A DNA stretch of 64,000 nt from Syntrophomonas wolfei subsp. methylbutyratica (GCF_001570625.1 NZ_BBQT01000002.1:186001-250000); one strand, 5' to 3'; shown: positions 49,104 through 57,154, counted from the first letter of the stretch. Notes: generated by a model not told the origin, from the sequence alone. Numbers and translations: made by a program.

Positions 49104-49156
49104 ATACCATATGGATACTAATCAAGTAATATTATGGATTAGTGAGGTTATGTCTT

Positions 49157-49987
49157 GTGAGTAAAGCCGATAATATTTTTATTGCAATGTGTAAAGATAT
49201 CCTTGACAATGGGATTTCTTCTAAAGGTGAGATTGTAAGAGCAAAATGGGCGGATGGTATACCAGCACATACTATTAAAAAGTTTGGTGTTATTAATAGA
49301 TACGATCTTTCAGAAGAATTTCCAATTCTAACATTAAGGCCAACAAATTTAAAAGCTGCAATCGATGAATTACTATGGATATGGCAAAAGAAATCCAATA
49401 ATATTAAAGAACTTAATAGTAGTATTTGGGATAGTTGGGCTAATGAGGATGGGTCAATAGGAAAGGCATATGGATACCAATTGAGTATCAAACATAAGTA
49501 CGGTGAGGGGGAATTTGATCAAGTCGATAGGGTTTTATATGATTTAAAGAATAATCCTTATAGTAGAAGGATTATAGTTAATATGTATAATCACAACGAC
49601 TTGCATGAAATGAACTTATATCCTTGTGCATATAGTATGACCTTTAATGTTACCGGAAGAAAGATTAATGCGATATTAAATCAACGATCTCAAGACATAC
49701 TAGTTGCAAATAACTGGAACGTAGTTCAATATGCAATTCTTGTACATATTTTTGCACAAGTATGTGGCTTGGAAGTTGGGGAATTAGTGCATGTTATTGC
49801 TGATGCCCACATATACGATAGACATATACCGTTAATTACAGAACTAATCCAAAGAACCCCATATCCAGCACCTAATTTGCTGATTAACCCGGATAAAAAA
49901 GATTTTTATGAATTTAAAGTTGAGGATTTTGTATTAGATAATTATCAAAGCGATTTGCAGATCAAAAATATTCCTGTTGCTATTTGA
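49157..49987 (+). CDS. thyA: thymidylate synthase, phage phi3T/B. subtilis ThyA type
   Basis: 276 residues; methylates dUMP to dTMP with 5,10-methylene-THF. Catalytic Cys157 in YPCAYSMTF, phosphate-binding SRR at 136-138, QRSQD at 176-180 and Asn188 (WNVVQYAIL), the residue that selects dUMP over dCMP. As in B. subtilis ThyA, the His after the catalytic Cys and the GDxHxYxNH pattern are altered (PCAY, ADAHIYDRH), and GTPAHT/ELLWIWQ/DQVD...NNP blocks match that type. GTG 49157 lies nine bases after GAGGTT. Base use is clearly more AT-rich than flanking genes. dfrA follows after 12 bases. Confidence 0.92.
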   Translation: MSKADNIFIAMCKDILDNGISSKGEIVRAKWADGIPAHTIKKFGVINRYDLSEEFPILTLRPTNLKAAIDELLWIWQKKSNNIKELNSSIWDSWANEDGSIGKAYGYQLSIKHKYGEGEFDQVDRVLYDLKNNPYSRRIIVNMYNHNDLHEMNLYPCAYSMTFNVTGRKINAILNQRSQDILVANNWNVVQYAILVHIFAQVCGLEVGELVHVIADAHIYDRHIPLITELIQRTPYPAPNLLINPDKKDFYEFKVEDFVLDNYQSDLQIKNIPVAI

Positions 49988-49999
49988 AAAGGAGGCATA

Positions 50000-50509
50000 A
50001 TGAAAGCTATTGTTGCCGTTGATTTGAATTGGGGAATTGGATATAAAGGCAACTTATTGCAACGTATACCAGAGGATATGAAGTTTTTTCAGCAGATGAC
50101 TTTAGGCAAGGTCTTAATTATGGGGAGGGAAACATTCGAATCATTGCCGGGTAAAGAACCTCTGAAAGATAGAATAAATATTGTACTTAGTAAAAATGAG
50201 GAATTTAATAATGAGAAGGTTATTATATGCCGTACCCTTACTGAATTATTCATGGAACTGAAAAAATATGATTTGGATAATGTATTTGTAATAGGTGGGG
50301 AATCCATATATACACAGCTATTGCCATATTGCACGGAAGCCTATGTTACTAGAATTGAAAACACATATGAGGCAGATAAATATTTCATAAATTTCGATAA
50401 AATAGATGATTGGGAATTAGTTTCATCAAGTGATTTAAAAAATTATAACAATATTCAATTTCGCTTTCTTAAATTTGTTAATAGACGGTTTATTTGTTAT
50501 TTCGGTTAA
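50000..50509 (+). CDS. folA: dihydrofolate reductase
   Basis: 169 residues. MKAIVAVDLNWGIGYKGNLLQRIPEDMKFFQQMT gives the N-terminal strand, Trp loop and the catalytic Asp/Glu-type acid (PEDMK), followed by VLIMGRETFESLPG and VFVIGGESIYTQLLP, which bind NADPH. It regenerates THF from the DHF produced by ThyA, so the pairing is functional. AGGAGG sits six bases before ATG. AT-rich like the other island genes. Confidence 0.94.
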   Translation: MKAIVAVDLNWGIGYKGNLLQRIPEDMKFFQQMTLGKVLIMGRETFESLPGKEPLKDRINIVLSKNEEFNNEKVIICRTLTELFMELKKYDLDNVFVIGGESIYTQLLPYCTEAYVTRIENTYEADKYFINFDKIDDWELVSSSDLKNYNNIQFRFLKFVNRRFICYFG

Positions 50510-50525
50510 AGCGAGGTTCAAACTC

Positions 50526-51896
50526 ATGAAAAAAGAAACTGTTATAAACAGGGTATCGGATGCCCTGAAAAATAATTGTGGTGCAATTTTTGTCGGAAGT
50601 GGGATATCATATGAATCTACAGAAGTAGATTGGTTTAAGCTGTTAGAGCCTCTAACAAATGAACTTGAAATTAAAATAGATAATGAAAATGACGATTTAC
50701 CGCAAATAGCACAGTATATTGTGAATGAATACTCTGGAAACAGAGGTCCACTGCTGAATCAAATATCAAAAGCTTTTAATAAAAAATATAATATAAATGA
50801 TTATCATAAGGCTCTTGCAACTACAAAAGTATCTACTATATGGACGACTAACTATGATACATTGCTGGAAACCGCTTTTTTAGAATTCCTTTCTGATGTC
50901 AAAGTAAATGATGATATGATCTCAAGAAATGTAAATAACTCAGAAATTGAGATAATAAAAATGCATGGGTGTATATCAAGATCTCATCATGACGAAATTA
51001 CTATAACTGAAGAAGATTATGAAGATTTTTTAGTAAACAAACCAGCAATATCTCAAAGGCTATGCAATGATCTGCTTAAAAAATCATTTTTGTTTATAGG
51101 ATATAGCTACAGAGATCCTAACATAAAAAATATCATGGTAACAGCTAGAAGACTAAGTAAGAAATCAACGCAAGAGCATTATATAATAATAAAAAGGGCT
51201 ACAGATAAGGAGCCTATAAAGCGCAAAGAAAAAGCAAAACGACAAAAACTATGGTGTACGGATTTAAAGAGATTTGGAATTTCAACTTTGTTAATTGATG
51301 ATTATGATGAATTAAAAGATATATTGGTATCAATAAGTCAAAGTTCCAGGGGAAAAACAGTATATATTACAGGATCCCATAAAAATGGAAATGAAGTTGC
51401 CAGAGAATTAGGGATGAAGTTAGCAGAAGAGAAGGACATTATCCTTATTAGTGGGCAGTCTGCAGGAATTGGAGCAGATGCAGTTTCTGCGTTTACAGAG
51501 CAATGCATAGTGAAACAATTGGATGTTAGTGATAGAATGCGAATTTTCCCAAATCCTTACGCAGCAAACCCTAAGTTTTCTAATGATTTATCTCTGTTGC
51601 CAGAATTAAAAAAATATAGAGCCAAGTTATTTAATTCTACTCAAATTGTTGTAGTGTTTAGTGGTAGAGACGGTACAGAGGCGGAAGTAGAAGTGGCAAT
51701 AAACAGAAACTGTAAAATAATACCTGCGATTGTCATTCCTGAGGATAGGGATAATGATGTAATAAAGCAGATTATTAATAACGGTTCTATAATGGAAATG
51801 ATTAAGGAAGTAGATAAAGAGTACCATGATAAATTATTAGATACAGTAGTATCAACGGAGGATATTTTTAGGTGCCTGATGAGACTTGTAAAATAG
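50526..51896 (+). CDS. SIR2-SLOG (STALD) protein, ThsA-like
   Basis: 456 residues. N-terminal SIR2-type NADase domain (1-~270): IFVGSGISYES (Gly-rich NAD loop, ~21-31), TTNYDTLLETA with Asn109, KMHGCI with His147, and FLFIGYSYRDPNI. These match the catalytic Asn/His pair of ThsA. The C-terminal SLOG domain (~275-456) has VYITGSHKNGNEVAREL and ILISGQSAGIGADAVSAF, plus VVVFSGRDGTEAEVEVA. This is the layout of the Thoeris effector ThsA, which degrades NAD+ when a cyclic ADP-ribose signal binds SLOG. No ThsB (TIR) gene is visible in the window. ATG follows GCGAGGTTC. The next gene overlaps by 25 bases. Confidence 0.85.
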   Translation: MKKETVINRVSDALKNNCGAIFVGSGISYESTEVDWFKLLEPLTNELEIKIDNENDDLPQIAQYIVNEYSGNRGPLLNQISKAFNKKYNINDYHKALATTKVSTIWTTNYDTLLETAFLEFLSDVKVNDDMISRNVNNSEIEIIKMHGCISRSHHDEITITEEDYEDFLVNKPAISQRLCNDLLKKSFLFIGYSYRDPNIKNIMVTARRLSKKSTQEHYIIIKRATDKEPIKRKEKAKRQKLWCTDLKRFGISTLLIDDYDELKDILVSISQSSRGKTVYITGSHKNGNEVARELGMKLAEEKDIILISGQSAGIGADAVSAFTEQCIVKQLDVSDRMRIFPNPYAANPKFSNDLSLLPELKKYRAKLFNSTQIVVVFSGRDGTEAEVEVAINRNCKIIPAIVIPEDRDNDVIKQIINNGSIMEMIKEVDKEYHDKLLDTVVSTEDIFRCLMRLVK

Positions 51897-52987
51897 AAGT
51901 TAATAATCATAACAAGCACATTGCAAGACTAAAGAAAAACGATGGTTTTTTTGAGGCAGGCTATGGAAAAAGAACTTTGATAAATAGTTTAATTGGGTTT
52001 AATGATATTTCAGATTATGAATATGAACATAAAAAGATTATTCGAATTTCCAGTATTAAGGAAAGCCCGGATATACTCTCTGATCTAAGTACGAAGAAAG
52101 TAAAAAGGAGCAAAGCACTTTGGTATAAAGTAATCAAGGATACACCATTTGTATCCGCTACATTACCAATATATTTAGCCAATAATAAGAATGGAGTAAT
52201 TGATCAAAAGGATTTATTGGAAATTATAGTTGATCAAATGGAATGCGGGGTTGGTTTAATTACGATTCATCCAACTGCAAATAAAGAGATATATGAAGAG
52301 GCAAAAAAACGGATTGTACCAATAACTTCGCGTGGTGGTGGAATAGTAATTAAGGACTTAGTGGCAAAGGAGTTTAAGGATGAAAATGTTTATCTAAGAA
52401 TATTACCTCAGATTATCTCTTATGCACGAAAGTATGAAGTAGTATTGAGTATAGGAACTACCTTTCGCTCAGCGAATATTTTTGATAGTAATGATAAAGC
52501 ACAAAGAATGGAGATTGAAAAACAAATATCATTAGCTAAGTTGATTTCGCAGAATAATGTAGGAGTAATAATAGAATCTCCAGGGCATGCAAGGCCAAAT
52601 GATATTAAGAGGATATCATCAATATTAAAAACTGAAGGGTTTCCAATCATGCCTTTGGGTCCTATTCCTACAGATATAGCAATTGGGATGGATCATGTTT
52701 CAAGCGCTATAGGAGCTGTGATTATGGGGTTAGAAGGGTGTGCAAATATTCTAGCAACCGTAACACGGGAAGAACATACAGGGGGACGACCTACAATAGA
52801 ATCAACTATTGAATCAATAAAAACTGCAAGAATAGCAGCTCATATTATTGACATTCACAATTTAAATGACACAGTGATGGACATGATAATTGTACAAAAT
52901 AGAGCAAAAGCTAATACCTGTGTATTTGGAAAGAATACAGAGAACTGTGAAAGGTGTAAAGAATTCTGTCCACTTAGCATTAAATAA
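51872..52987 (+). CDS. divergent ThiC-superfamily protein with C-terminal CX2CX3C
   Basis: 371 residues, shorter than ThiC (~430-610). ThiC blocks are recognisable: GVGLITIHPT (~126), TSRGGGIV (~152), LSIGTTFRSAN (~192), IIESPGHARPNDI (~233), LGPIPTDIAIGMDHVSSAIG (~262) and VTREEHTGGRP (~297), with metal-site His239 and His302. The C-terminus is CERCKEFCPLSIK, Cys359, 362, 366: CX2CX3C, where ThiC and BzaF have CX2CX4C for the 4Fe-4S cluster. So it is probably a radical SAM enzyme of the ThiC/Bza family with an unknown substrate. GTG start behind CGGAGGA, overlapping the SIR2 gene. Confidence 0.75.
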   Translation: MPDETCKIEVNNHNKHIARLKKNDGFFEAGYGKRTLINSLIGFNDISDYEYEHKKIIRISSIKESPDILSDLSTKKVKRSKALWYKVIKDTPFVSATLPIYLANNKNGVIDQKDLLEIIVDQMECGVGLITIHPTANKEIYEEAKKRIVPITSRGGGIVIKDLVAKEFKDENVYLRILPQIISYARKYEVVLSIGTTFRSANIFDSNDKAQRMEIEKQISLAKLISQNNVGVIIESPGHARPNDIKRISSILKTEGFPIMPLGPIPTDIAIGMDHVSSAIGAVIMGLEGCANILATVTREEHTGGRPTIESTIESIKTARIAAHIIDIHNLNDTVMDMIIVQNRAKANTCVFGKNTENCERCKEFCPLSIK

Positions 52988-53097
52988 TTTTTCCCCCGTT
53001 TCTCCCTTCAGCGTATCGTTTTGTTATTGTGAAGGAGGTGGGGCAGGGGTTCTCCTCTGTTGAATCTTAATAATATGTGCTTTGTTAGGTGGGAGCG

Positions 53098-53844
53098 ATG
53101 AAAGAACTGGTTTTTGGGATAAACGCGGTAAGTGAAGCCCTGAAGGGGCAACGCCGGGTTTATAAGATTTATGCACAACGAGAGCGGCAGGATAAACGAC
53201 TGGGAGAAATCCTGACTCTGGCTCGTGAAAAACAACTTAAGCCGCAATATTTGGAAAAGAAGAAAATGGATGAGCTTTGTGAGGGCAAGCACCAGGGGAT
53301 TATTGCCGAAGTGGAAAGATACCCTTATGCCGACTTGGGCCAGATCTTAAAAAAACTCAAGGACCGGAACGAAAAGCCCCCATTTTTATTGCTGCTTGAC
53401 GGTATCGAAGATCCGCAAAACCTGGGAGCTATAATCCGGACGGCAGAATGTGCCGGTGTAGATGGCATCATTATTCCCAGCCATAAATCAGCTGAGGTCA
53501 ATCCTACGGTTAGCCGGGTTTCAGCCGGAGCCGTGGAACATATGGCAATTATCCGGGAAAACAACCTGGTTAACACCATCAAGTACTTGAAAGAAGAGGG
53601 ATTCTGGGTAATTGGTGCTGACGCCAAGGCCCAGCAGAGTTATTTTAATACCAGCATTCCCAGCCCCACGGCCCTGGTAATTGGGGGCGAAGGACGGGGA
53701 ATAAGACGGCTGGTTAGTGAAAACTGTGATATTTTAGTAAAGATACCTATGTTTGGCCAAGTTAATTCTTTAAATGCCTCGGTTGCGGCAGCCTTGCTTA
53801 TTTATGAAGTTCTGCGCCAACGGATAAACTTGCTTCCCGGATAG
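53098..53844 (+). CDS. rlmB: 23S rRNA (guanosine-2'-O-)-methyltransferase RlmB family
   Basis: 248 residues, SPOUT-class TrmH-like methylase. N-terminal substrate domain (ELVFGINAVSEALKG ... KHQGIIAEV) and C-terminal knotted SAM domain: LLDGIEDPQNLGAIIRTAECAG, VSAGAVEHM, VIGGEGRGIRRLV and IPMFGQVNSLNASVAAALLIYE. In B. subtilis the homologue YacO stands between mrnC and yacP/sigH. ATG 53098 behind AGGTGGGAG. It resumes the normal GC content after the island. Confidence 0.92.
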   Translation: MKELVFGINAVSEALKGQRRVYKIYAQRERQDKRLGEILTLAREKQLKPQYLEKKKMDELCEGKHQGIIAEVERYPYADLGQILKKLKDRNEKPPFLLLLDGIEDPQNLGAIIRTAECAGVDGIIIPSHKSAEVNPTVSRVSAGAVEHMAIIRENNLVNTIKYLKEEGFWVIGADAKAQQSYFNTSIPSPTALVIGGEGRGIRRLVSENCDILVKIPMFGQVNSLNASVAAALLIYEVLRQRINLLPG

Positions 53845-53945
53845 CTTGACGAGTCGATAAAACAGTGACTATAATATTTATGTGTGTGTCAATACCAGGG
53901 TTTTTGCATCATAATTAATATTATTTTATATATGGAGGCGGTCAA

Positions 53946-54596
53946 ATGCCCGGTTCTGTCGCTGAGAAAACCATTTGTATTACATATCTGGAGATGTGTG
54001 ATGAAGAAATAGTAGATTTAGCGCAGCTAGGTGACCAATTTGCAATCGAATTTTTAATGGACAAGTATAAAAATTTTGTCCGCGCCAAAGCCAGGTCTTA
54101 TTTTTTGATTGGAGCAGACAAGGAGGATATCATTCAAGAGGGTATGATTGGCTTGTTTAAGGCTATTAGAGACTATAAAATGGACAAGCTTACTTCCTTC
54201 AGGGCTTTTGCAGAATTATGTATTACCCGACAGATTATTACCGCTATCAAAACTGCCACCCGGCAGAAACACATCCCTCTTAACTCCTATGTATCTTTAA
54301 ATAAGCCTATCTATGATGAAGAGTCAGAGCGCACCCTTATGGATATTCTTTCTACTACCAGAATTTCCAATCCTGAGGAAATTGTTATTAGCCGTGAAGA
54401 ATTCATCTTTATTGAGAAAAAAATAGGGGAAATTCTGAGTTCGCTGGAATGGAAAGTACTGATGGCATATCTAGAAGGCAAGTCATATCATGAAATAGCT
54501 ATAGACTTGAAAAGACATGTAAAATCAATTGATAATGCCTTGCAGAGGGTAAAAAGAAAACTGGAAAAATATCTCGAGGACAGGAACGCCATGTAA
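53946..54596 (+). CDS. sigH: RNA polymerase sigma factor SigH
   Basis: 216 residues, the sigma-70-family factor for early sporulation and stationary phase genes. Region 2 has DQFAIEFLMDKYKNFVRAKARSYFLIGADKEDIIQEGMIGLFKAIRDY, region 4 has LSSLEWKVLMAYLEGKSYHEIAIDLKRHVKSIDNALQRVKRKLEKYL. ATG behind GGAGGCGG. yacP is absent between rlmB and sigH. tRNA genes follow. Confidence 0.94.
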   Translation: MPGSVAEKTICITYLEMCDEEIVDLAQLGDQFAIEFLMDKYKNFVRAKARSYFLIGADKEDIIQEGMIGLFKAIRDYKMDKLTSFRAFAELCITRQIITAIKTATRQKHIPLNSYVSLNKPIYDEESERTLMDILSTTRISNPEEIVISREEFIFIEKKIGEILSSLEWKVLMAYLEGKSYHEIAIDLKRHVKSIDNALQRVKRKLEKYLEDRNAM

Positions 54597-54622
54597 GCTA
54601 AGATTTTACCTTTCAATTTATG

Positions 54623-54651
54623 TTGACTTTGCCCGGTTCAGAGTATACAAT
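54623..54651 (+). promoter_or_regulatory. promoter of the tRNA cluster
   Basis: TTGACT (54623-54628), 17-base spacer, TACAAT (54646-54651), 12 bases before the first tRNA. Confidence 0.7.
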
Positions 54652-54663
54652 ATTACTTGCTGA

Positions 54664-54739
54664 GCCGAGCTAGCTCAACCGGTAGAGCAGCTGATTTGTA
54701 ATCAGCAGGTTGCGGGTTCAAGTCCTGTGCTCGGCTCCA
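54664..54739 (+). tRNA. tRNA-Thr (TGT)
   Basis: 76 bases, acceptor GCCGAGC/GCTCGGC, anticodon loop TTTGTAA (anticodon TGT, codon ACA), T arm GCGGGTTCAAGTCCTGT, CCA encoded. Confidence 0.95.
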
Positions 54740-54751
54740 TAAAGAAAACCT

Positions 54752-54836
54752 GGAGGGATACCCAAGTGGCCAAAGGGGGCAGACTGTAAATCTGTTGGCA
54801 CCGCCTTCGAAGGTTCAAATCCTTCTCCCTCCACCA
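54752..54836 (+). tRNA. tRNA-Tyr (GTA)
   Basis: 85 bases, class II with a long variable arm (TTGGCACCGCCTTCG), acceptor GGAGGGA/TCCCTCC, anticodon GTA in ACTGTAAAT, CCA encoded. Confidence 0.95.
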
Positions 54837-54843
54837 TAAATGA

Positions 54844-54915
<72 letters not shown>

Positions 54916-54919
<4 letters not shown>

Positions 54920-55304
54920 TAAAAGCGACCATGGACAGTACTACAGCTACATCCATGTAAACAAATAGAATATTAAATGCTGCTAAAAGCAGGCAAAAAC
55001 TTACCCGAGGTCGCATCAGTAGTGCCCGCAGGGTGCAACCATAAAAGCGACCATGGAACGTACTACGGGTACATTCATGTCAACAAATAAAATATTAAAT
55101 GCTGCTGAAAGCAGGCAGAAACTTACCCAGGGTCGCACTAGTAGTGCCCGCAACCTTAATAGTGACATCCGAAGGATGGAACACCAGGAGTACCCGAAGG
55201 GTGCAGGGTGCAACCATGTAAGCGACCATGGACAGTACAATAGCTACATCCATGTAAACAAATAGAATATAGAACGCTGCTAAAAGCAGGCAAAAACAGC
55301 CAGG
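54916..55304 (+). repeat. three-unit spacer repeat array between tRNA genes
   Basis: Units start at 54916, 55038 and 55213. Each reads ACCATAAAAGCGACCATGGA, then GTACTAC, CATCCATGTAAACAAATA and TGCTGCTAAAAGCAGGCAAA. The first two units are 122 bases apart. An R3 unit at 55146-55212 separates the second and third, and the third is shortened. The first unit starts inside the 3' end of tRNA-fMet. No open frame with a plausible protein. Confidence 0.85.
55146..55212 (+). repeat. R3 unit inside the tRNA spacer array
   Basis: GCAACCTTAATAGTGACATC, CGAAGGATGGAACACCAGG and GTACCCGAAGGGTGCAGGGT, matching the R3 inserts in R2 copies d and f. Confidence 0.8.
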
Positions 55305-55313
55305 TTAATTTAC

Positions 55314-55389
55314 GCCCTTATAGCTCAGTCGGCAGAGCGCATCCTTGGTAAGGATGAGGTCACCGGTTCAAGTCCGGTTAAGGGCTCCA
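55314..55389 (+). tRNA. tRNA-Thr (GGT)
   Basis: 76 bases, acceptor GCCCTTA/TAAGGGC, anticodon GGT in CTTGGTAAG, T arm CACCGGTTCAAGTCCGGT, CCA encoded. Different isoacceptor from the first tRNA-Thr. Confidence 0.94.
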
Positions 55390-55392
55390 TCC

Positions 55393-55469
55393 GGCGGCGT
55401 AGCTCAGCTGGCTAGAGCATACGGTTCATACCCGTAGTGTCAGGGGTTCAAATCCCTTCGCCGCTACCA
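55393..55469 (+). tRNA. tRNA-Met (CAT), elongator
   Basis: 77 bases, acceptor GGCGGCG/CGCCGCT with a terminal G-U, anticodon CAT in GTTCATACC, CCA encoded. Lacks the initiator features; could in principle be the lysidine-modified tRNA-Ile2, but the sequence and tRNA order fit elongator Met. Confidence 0.88.
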
Positions 55470-55478
55470 TAGATTATT

Positions 55479-55515
55479 AAGGAGTGATATTCACTCCTTT
55501 TATTTTATTTTTTTA
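55479..55515 (+). terminator. terminator of the tRNA cluster
   Basis: AAGGAGTGA TAT TCACTCCTT stem followed by TTATTTTATTTTTTT, ten bases after the last tRNA. Confidence 0.9.
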
Positions 55516-55659
55516 TTGGGTAGAATATTAATTAACGATTCTGCTATGAGGCCCCCACTGAATGTAAATGAGTCAATATTATAGTAGAGATAGTGAATAA
55601 GGTTTTGAATTTTCATGTAATGTCTTATACTATTGGACAGGATACTACTCTTTGCAGGG

Positions 55660-55795
55660 AATCCGTTATCGGATTTATCCGATGACTAACTCGCTCTAAG
55701 GCTCCCGCCTCTATAGGCAGGAGTAAGGGCGACTAAGTCCCTGGATAAGTGCGACTAAGCTTCAGATGGAGTTAAAACTCCACCTGAAGCAAGTC
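55660..55795 (-). mobile_element. possible IS605/IS607-type end or RNA remnant (three hairpins)
   Basis: Three consecutive hairpins without an ORF: ATCGGAT/ATCCGAT at 55668-55683, CTCC..GCCT/AGGC..GGAG at 55702-55723 and GCTTCAG.TGGAGTT/AACTCCA.CTGAAGC at 55759-55790, with GCGACTAAG occurring twice between the last two. On the minus strand this series looks like the structured end next to tnpB genes of IS605-type elements. No tnpA or tnpB is present. It may instead be part of the tuf leader. The identification is by memory of similar sequence and is tentative. Confidence 0.4.
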
Positions 55796-55829
55796 TTACT
55801 TTATTTTAAAAGGAAAGGTGAGAGAAAGG

Positions 55830-57032
55830 ATGGCAAAGGCAAAATACGAGAGGACAAAACCTCATCTTAACATTGGGACCATAGGTCACATAGACCATGG
55901 CAAGACCACATTGACAGCAGCGATAACCCAGACCCTGTCGAAAGTAGGAGGAGCCAAGGCCACGTCCTATGAAGAGATTGACAAAGCCCCGGAAGAGCGG
56001 GAAAGAGGCATAACCATCAACACCTCGCATGTTGAATATCAAACCGAAACCCGTCACTACGCCCATGTAGACTGCCCCGGTCATGCTGACTACATAAAGA
56101 ACATGATCACCGGAGCAGCGCAGATGGACGGATCCATACTGGTAGTATCAGCCGCTGACGGCCCCATGCCGCAGACCCGGGAGCACATACTGCTATCCCG
56201 TCAGGTAGGGGTACCCTATATAGTAGTATTTATGAACAAGACCGACATGGTAGACGACCCCGAGCTACTGGAACTGGTAGAAATGGAAGTCAGAGAACTC
56301 TTAAGCTTCTATGAGTTTCCCGGAGACGACATCCCCGTACTAATGGGCTCAGCCCTGAAGGCCCTGGAATGCGGTTGTGGCAGTCGGGAATGCGAATGGT
56401 GCAAGCATATATGGGAACTGATGGATGCGGTAGACAGTTATATACCCCTGCCGGAAAGAGCAGTTGACAAGCCCTTCCTGATGCCCATAGAAGACGTATT
56501 CACCATAACCGGAAGAGGCACCGTAACCACAGGAAGAGTAGAGAGAGGTCAGGTAAAAGTAGGAGACGAAGTAGAAATAGTAGGAATGAGAGAAGCCACC
56601 AGAAAGACCGTGTGTACTGGAGTAGAAATGTTCCGCAAGCTTCTGGACTATGCCGAAGCCGGAGACAATATCGGCACCCTGTTAAGAGGAGTAGACCGCA
56701 AAGAAGTAGAAAGAGGCATGGTACTGGCCAAGCCCGGCAGCATCAAGCCCCTGACCGCATTCAATGCTGAAGTATACGTCCTGACCAAAGAAGAAGGCGG
56801 GAGACACACCCCGTTCTTTGGCGGTTACAGACCGCAATTCTATTTCCGGACCACCGACGTAACCGGAATAATCCAGTTGCCCGAAGGAGTAGAGATGGTA
56901 ATGCCCGGGGACAATGTACAGATGGCAATAGAGCTGATAACCCCGATAGCCGTAGAAGAAGGTTTGAGATTCGCCATCCGTGAAGGCGGAAGAACGGTAG
57001 GTGCCGGTGTGGTTACCAGTTTGAACGAGTAA
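55830..57032 (+). CDS. tuf: elongation factor Tu
   Basis: 400 residues. G1 [12 protein letters not shown]2 RGITIN, G3 DCPGHADY, G4 NKTD and domain 2/3 blocks are intact. A Cys-rich insertion in domain 1, [16 protein letters not shown] (~182-197), gives four Cys that could bind a metal; it is seen in some Clostridia and delta-proteobacteria, not in E. coli or B. subtilis EF-Tu. This tuf follows tRNAs and not fusA, so another copy may sit in the str operon. ATG 55830 behind AAAGGAAAGGTGAG; the upstream GTG is discounted. Confidence 0.96.
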   Translation: MAKAKYERTKPHLNIGTIGHIDHGKTTLTAAITQTLSKVGGAKATSYEEIDKAPEERERGITINTSHVEYQTETRHYAHVDCPGHADYIKNMITGAAQMDGSILVVSAADGPMPQTREHILLSRQVGVPYIVVFMNKTDMVDDPELLELVEMEVRELLSFYEFPGDDIPVLMGSALKALECGCGSRECEWCKHIWELMDAVDSYIPLPERAVDKPFLMPIEDVFTITGRGTVTTGRVERGQVKVGDEVEIVGMREATRKTVCTGVEMFRKLLDYAEAGDNIGTLLRGVDRKEVERGMVLAKPGSIKPLTAFNAEVYVLTKEEGGRHTPFFGGYRPQFYFRTTDVTGIIQLPEGVEMVMPGDNVQMAIELITPIAVEEGLRFAIREGGRTVGAGVVTSLNE

Positions 57033-57070
57033 ACAGGGAAAATGATCCTATATTTCTGTTAAGGGATTAT

Positions 57071-57098
57071 ACAGCAGGGGTCTTGTTCCCCTGCTGTA
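57071..57098 (+). terminator. hairpin after tuf
   Basis: ACAGCAGGGG and CCCCTGCTGT form a ten-base stem with a seven-base loop; there is no T tract, so termination may be partial. Confidence 0.55.
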
Positions 57099-57124
57099 TT
57101 GACTGATGAAGAAAAAAGAGCTAT

Positions 57125-57154
57125 TTGACATGAGGAATAGCCTTGTGATAGATT
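57125..57154 (+). promoter_or_regulatory. promoter of the rpmG-secE-nusG operon
   Basis: TTGACA (57125-57130), 18-base spacer and TAGATT (57149-57154), ~40 bases before rpmG. Confidence 0.6.

Noticed and set aside
49157-49987. dCMP or dUMP hydroxymethylase for phage DNA modification
   Set aside because: The residue at the dUMP/dCMP selectivity position is Asn (188), and the departures from E. coli ThyA are those of B. subtilis ThyA.
49157-52987. Prophage
   Set aside because: The ThyA type is phage-like, but there are no integrase, structural, lysis or replication genes nearby.
51872-52987. Genuine thiamin-synthesis ThiC
   Set aside because: Too short, altered cluster spacing, no TPP riboswitch upstream and no thi genes near.
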